Source of the DNA: Jackrogersella multiformis
Lineage: Eukaryota > Ascomycota > Sordariomycetes > Xylariales > Hypoxylaceae
Reading direction: 5' to 3'
NCBI GenBank assembly: GCA_902806575.1
Contig: CADCXD010000005.1
Span: 1,364,001-1,428,000 of the forward strand
DNA length: 64,000 bases
Shown: one piece after another, positions 58,934 through 64,000 of the stretch
How the letters are laid out: each line of letters begins with the position of its first letter
Numbering within the stretch: the first letter of the stretch is position 1
Translations under genes and position numbers: made by a program
The notes under the pieces: model-generated
What the model saw: only the letters and a program-made list of their open reading frames with translations
What the model was told of the DNA's origin: nothing
The model's database searches: none

Positions 58934-60347
58934 CGTTTCTCACGGTGGACTATAGACGCGAGGAAATATTCCCGAGTCTAGTATTCTGCCTCCTGATATA
59001 TTTATATACCCCTATACTCAGTATCACCTGTTGATACCAAGATTGTAAAGGGGTACGCCTGTCTGCCTGGAGACGGCGCCTGAGACGTGTTTGAGTTGCA
59101 CGTTTGTCCGTCAGTCGTTCCGTCCTAAGTCATCAATCAATACGTAAGTGAGTAGTGAGCTGTCGCCTCACGTTTCCGTCGGACCCAGACGTCCAAGCAC
59201 CAAAAACAGCAGCAGCAAGCAAGCCCGTATCACGGACGACTTATCGGAATATATATCCACGTCGCCAGTGGCACAACAGCAATGCCAGCAATAACAATAA
59301 CAATAGCAATAACAACAACACCGACAGTAATAGCAGCCCTGGAAATATTTCACTCAATCAAACAGTAGTTCTCACAAAGCCTTTCTTTCTTACAAGCCGG
59401 GATCCCTATTCCTTAATTATAGCAGCAATAGCGAGAATAGCTTAAAACTTCTTAGCCACAATCGGAACCCGATCCCAGGATCCACAAGACCGTTTTACGT
59501 CAAAGAAGGGTAATGAGAAAAAAAAAGTCTTTACCATAGTAGGTTCGCTAGAACAAGGCGACTCCACATGAGTCTCGTACTAAGGAAATTGTAGTTGCGA
59601 GAGGAAGATGGAGAGAATACGAGTAACCTACCTAGGGTAGTATGGATTGATTACCTAGGTATTACCTATTACCTACCTACCTCATATGTATAGTCCCTTT
59701 TTTCTAAGTATCTTTTTTTTTTAACCCTTTTACTAGCTTGGGGTGTGTGTGTGGTTTATCTCTTTAGACTTGGGTCGATAAGGAGAAAGGCCACAAGTGT
59801 GAGAATCTCGGCGGATATGTACTTACGGCACCTTAAGACGAGATCGGGATGGGCCAATCAGACCGAGGTCCGATGACCGGAACTTCATTTCATACTTTGA
59901 AGTCTCGTAGGTACCAACCACATCACGAATAACACAACTCTTCACCGAGCACAATTCAGGTAATACGGAACCCAACATCAGTGGCGTCCGGCACTCATTA
60001 CTTTAATTTGTATTATTCTCTATGACTATGACTTATCGTCGCTTCTTGAACTCTGATAATACCCATCCTCATTAGCCCCAACCATCTAACCAGGCGTTGT
60101 AACATATCCGTTTTCTGGACCGGATTTGCCACATTTTTGTCATATCACGTCACAACTAGCCACCGTCCTGGCTGTCTACACCAGTGTATGTATTTCGCTC
60201 GACGACTTCGCTTGCTCCCTCTTGAAAGACTACCAGAACCCTCCATTTTCTACTCTTGGTTCAGACCCAGCATACAGGTACATATATGGGTCAGACCTGA
60301 CCGCTTCTCTATCTTGCTATTTGCTGACCTAGACCGCGGTCCTCTGC
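58934..60347. other. Intergenic region between asparaginase and 5-phosphatase genes
   Basis: Contains a CAA/TAA-type repeat (59281-59336), T-runs (59698-59725) and CTACCTA tracts (59632-59687). The Asn-rich frame at 59155-59445 is a product of the repeat, not a gene. Confidence 0.65.
59281..59336. repeat. Imperfect CAA/TAA trinucleotide repeat
   Basis: AT-rich triplet run (AATAACAATAACAA-type) with no reading-frame signature of a gene. It accounts for the open frame here. Confidence 0.8.
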
Positions 60348-63300
60348 CTAGGTCTTTCTAGCAGCCTTCTCTTGTATCAGCCGCTTACTCGTTTCAAGAT
60401 CATACCCGATAACCTTTGTGAGGTAATGAAGCCTAATTCATGGTTAGTGAATGCTTCGAATACGTATCCGAGAGTGGATGAAAACCATAGAAAGATTACT
60501 CACTTCTCCGCGTTCGCCTCCTTCCCCTTGAGGTTCTCGAAGCGTTGTTGGCAGTCTGCCCAAGCCAACGTCCGCTTCTTAGGCGAGATAGACTTAAGAG
60601 TAAACCTGAACTGGCCGGTCACCGGTCGATGATCTGATACCCTGACCTCGTGCCGCCTGTATTCAAGCTGCTGTATTCTGCCAAAACCTCGGTGAAGGAG
60701 GCGATCGCACCATGCCGGTGACCGCTTCTTCTCGCTGGTGTCGTAGTTATCAGTTCCCACATCGTACTTGTACGTAGGCGCGAATTCGATGGGCATCTCA
60801 TCAAAAGCCCGGAGCTTGAACGCTGGGTTCCTCCGACGAGCCACGAGGAGCTGATCGCGCTCGAGAAGCTTGGCGAGGTTGTTTTGCTTCACCGCAATCA
60901 CCACCGTATCTCGTGACATGGTGTCGATACGGTAGTTGAGATCACCATTAAGCAGGCATAGCTCGTGATCAAGAACCATGGTGCCGTCGCCACCCCCTAC
61001 GTAGCTGTCGATACGGACACTGGGATCACGCTCCACAGGTAGGAGAGCACTCTCCATGATTGCAGCAATGTCATTATGCCGTTGATTCGCCCCGGATTGG
61101 CCTGCCGCAAGATGGCAATTGATGAAGCAAAGTGAAGTGTCGTCCACCATAAACCGTACAATGATAGCACCTTTGTTGCCGTGCAAACCTCCCATTCCAC
61201 GTTTAATTTCGGCATTGTTCAGGTTTCGTATGCGATCGCGGAGGGTCGATTTCACGAATATACAAGTAAAAAGACCCACCAGAGTTGACGTCTGGAGTAG
61301 ATGGTAGAGATGGTCGGCGGGCATATAGTCGTCGAGACACCTCACAAGGAAGTCCCTCCAATCTCGGTACTGGTGGCTCATCCGTTCCTGATCCGTTGCA
61401 TCTTTCTTCTTCGATTTGAAAAATCGCTTTGCCGTCGCAGTTTTATCCTCTAAATCAACCAGCTCCTGGAATCCAAAAATGAGGATATCTGGAGAATCGC
61501 TTGACTGCAACAAATTCTGCATAAATATAGCATCAGACTCGGAATATCTCAGGCTGTTGGGAGTCGAAGCCCCAGCATTCCAGGTCATCGCCAAAAGTTT
61601 GACCTCCTCGAATTTGCAGTATTGTGTATCGAGAGACTTCATCTCGTTTTCCAGGAAATCGTCTTGCAATAACCCATCCCAAGATTTCAGCATATTATCC
61701 GCTCCGAGAGTGATGACCTGCGAGCGACCAATTTTATAGAAAGCGGCGGGATCGGCAATGATTTTGATAACAGGGTTGTTATGTGCTTGCCAGTCCTTCT
61801 TGATGACCCAGGGCGGCTCTGTAACGTCATATACACATATCCTCCCGCTATTGAAGGCTGCCCACAAATTGTTTCCCACGCCAGCTAGGGAATTAATCTT
61901 GTACGAGCTGACGTTGAGGACGCTGAGACACGTCAGATCCTTTTGGGAATAGATGCTGACTTTTCCGTCGTTGTGACCAAGGAACACCTTGCCTGGTTGC
62001 GACTTTAGGAGGGTCCCAGATGTCACTTCGCCTGCCCCCTCGGAGACCAGGGGTCTCATAAGGACCTGTAATTGATTTCGACCACCGATGGTAGGCGTGA
62101 AGATGCGGATTTCTTTGCCTGCTGCGTGCCACAGCTCCTGGCCGACTACCATCGAGAAGGTATGTCCTTTAGGTAGCCTATAGGTTTGATGAGGATTGAG
62201 ACCCAGACTCGGGGCCCCATCGCTATCTGGTCCCCAGACATGTAGCGTTCCTCCTTCGTCCAGAGTCCACATCTCGTTATAATACCTAAAAATCTTGATT
62301 ATTTCATACCGTCCATGGGCACCTGGCTTGCTGTCCGTTATGCTCTGGGATCCAACGTCGGCTTCCATGATCTCGCCAACATTGGTGCCGATCCAAATTC
62401 GTGTCCCCTCATCTTGGACATCCGCCGTTGGTCTAAACGCCACAGCGGTTGCTTTAATCCCTTCTCCGTGGGAAAAACTCACCACAAGTTCACCATCAAG
62501 GAGGCTCCAGACCCGCGTCAGTTGACCGGTAGTACATACGTATTGCCCACAAACATCAAATATCCTGGTATCATATTTGGTATGGATCTCGTGGACGCCC
62601 TGCTTTATGAAAGGTGGTCGGCGGTTTATCTTTGTCGAATCGGGATATTGAGCTACAATCTCTACTTGGCCTGCGGAAGTCGGGTGTGGCGAGTCGTAAG
62701 ACCGGCTGTCCATATCACTCGGACCTGGCCTCCTCGTGGAGTCGTAGAACTCAGCTGGAACTTTCTCGGAGCCTCTATCTACTGTCATGGACCTCCCGTG
62801 AGTACGTGATGGGGGAGGCACAAATTGACTTGTCGGGGTCGAAACTACACGTTTTGACTGGGGAGATATGGGACTATCTATCGGCGCACTAGTTGTGTTC
62901 ACAGCAGGCCTTGGAGGCCGAGGTGGTGGTTTCATAGACGAGTTCGCTGGTATCCGGAGAGACACCGCGTCTGCGATAGACTGCGGCCGAACTGGGAGAA
63001 CCGGCCGCTCGTTTACGGGTTGAGACGGGATGGCTGTTCTAGAATTTCCATTGACCTCATGGTCTCGGCGGATTGTTGAAATTGTATGGTGAACGGGAGG
63101 AGGCTCAAGTCCTTTTGATGCAGCGTTGGTCCACGGTGTCGCCTTTTGAGGTGGCGGCCGTGCTGGCCGATTTGGTAGTACCGGAGGGCCTTCATTCTCG
63201 GGACTAGTGGGAGGACTGTTGAATGGTGAACGTTGCTCTGTAATCTGAGGAGTCAATTCCAATCTGGATGCATTGTCCATCAGCCTAGATAGTCGATTGG

Positions 63301-63998
63301 CTGGTTTCTCAGCGCGATTCACAGGTGGCGGGATGGGTGGTGACGCCCTGGTCTCGCGCTCTCTCCTCAATTCAGCAGACCTTCGTGGAGGAGGCGGTGA
63401 CGGCGGTTGGATTATGGCGGCGAGCCTAGGGGACCGACCGGATTCGAGTATAGGAGTATTCGGTCGAGTAGGAATTTTGAACGATCGGGATGAAGAGGCG
63501 ACTGGAGTATTAGGAGACTTCGAAGGATCAGGAACAAGATGGGCACTCGTATCACTCTGTAAGAAAGAGATCGGCCTTGGTTTCGGCGGTGATTGAGGTG
63601 GTTCTATCAAGACGGCAGGCGGCTTAATAGGCTTGGGACTTAACGGCGAGGCCGTTGCAATCTGGACAGCAGGGAAAGCTGAGGTGGTCAAGATTTCTCT
63701 TGGCTTGGGTCTTCCATTTTCCAGCGGCACATTCACACTTCGATTAGGTCTCGTATCTGGCACTGGAGGAGGCTTCGGAGATGGTGACTGGTTCCTGGTA
63801 GGCGCAGCAGAATCGGTTGTCGTCGAACCATCTTTGATCTTGGTCATGCTCTCGAAATGGGACCTCAAGGACGAGACCGGTTTCTGTCACTCTAGTTAGC
63901 ATTCTAACGATCCTGTACGAGTAGACCAGAAGGGAGGGTGAGGAGAAGCATCTTACCAAGGACGAGCCATCGGTCCCGTTTTGACCGTTGGACTCCAT
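60348..63998 (-). CDS. Inositol polyphosphate 5-phosphatase with propeller-like N-terminus (possibly incomplete at window edge)
   Basis: Three exons on the minus strand: 63998-63957, 63883-60504 and 60432-60348, 1168 residues. It removes the 5-phosphate from phosphoinositides or inositol phosphates. Residues 1 to about 400 are Pro/Ser-rich and disordered; about 410-760 reads like WD-type propeller blades (THSVCGQYVCTTGQLTRVWSL-type, VWSLLDGELVVSFSHG, WAAFNSGRICVYDV). The catalytic IPPc domain covers about 775-1110: FQELVDLED at 819, HGNKGAIIVRF near 916, NCHLAAGQ near 937, GDLNYRID near 994, PAWCDRLL near 1070 and SDHRP near 1097. The Pro-rich domain suggests SH3 partners. The start ATG lies 2 nt from the window end, so a further upstream exon is possible. 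The stop in exon 2 (60502-60500) overlaps a GTGAGT donor; splicing adds 28 residues ending YLTKVIGYDLETSKRLIQEK plus AARKT. Confidence 0.9.
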
Positions 63999-64000
63999 GG

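Noticed and set aside
59155..59445. Asn-rich plus-strand frame
   Set aside because: Produced by the CAA/TAA repeat at 59281-59336; no start context or homology.

Overview
This window comes from a filamentous ascomycete (Pezizomycotina, probably a Sordariomycete). The evidence is genes broken by short 50-150 nt introns with GT-AG ends and CTAAC/CTRAY branch points, a NAPDH-free set of fungal housekeeping genes (AzgA-type purine permease, a Cdc12-class septin, a Coy1/CASP golgin, Pwp2), and AT-rich intergenic DNA full of short CTAC/GTAG tracts built around CCTAGG. I assembled exon structures by hand, from conserved protein continuity and phase. Each full CDS model sums to a multiple of three.

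Layout. 1-2.8 kb: no gene seen. 2.8-4.9 kb: a methyltransferase-like protein (-). 4.9-9.8 kb: gene desert. 9.8-12.3 kb: adenine/guanine/hypoxanthine permease AzgA (+). 13.1-14.2 kb: UCH37-type deubiquitinase (+) with a 14-nt micro-exon. 14.2-23.5 kb: an AT-rich stretch with two isolated small secreted-protein genes, a ricin-B-type lectin (-) and a DUF3455 protein (-).

23.5-50 kb is the conserved core: CASP/Coy1 (-) divergent from Vps3/TGFBRAP1 (+); a BCS1-like AAA protein (-); Pwp2 (-) divergent from septin Cdc12/AspC (+); a mitochondrial PDK/BCKDK-family kinase (-) divergent from USP7/Ubp15 (+); and an RG-rich small protein (-). Vesicle tethering (CASP, Vps3), ubiquitin removal (UCH37, USP7), mitochondrial control (BCS1-like, PDK-like) and rRNA processing (Pwp2) are represented. 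I see no sign of a single pathway.

51.7-58.9 kb is accessory-like: a questin-oxidase/AflY-like protein (+), a convergent nucleotidyltransferase gene (-) carrying an in-frame TAA, a C-terminal relic of a GMC oxidoreductase (-), and an L-asparaginase with C-terminal ankyrin repeats (-). 60.3-64.0 kb: a large inositol-polyphosphate 5-phosphatase with an N-terminal beta-propeller-like region (-), reaching the window edge.

I found no convincing new multi-gene system. The best leads are gene-structure oddities (micro-exon, GC-AG intron, stop codon overlapping a splice donor, in-frame stop, gene relic) and a dispersed family of perfect CCTAGG-centred palindromes. I saw no rRNA, CRISPR or intact transposon, and no tRNA that I could support.
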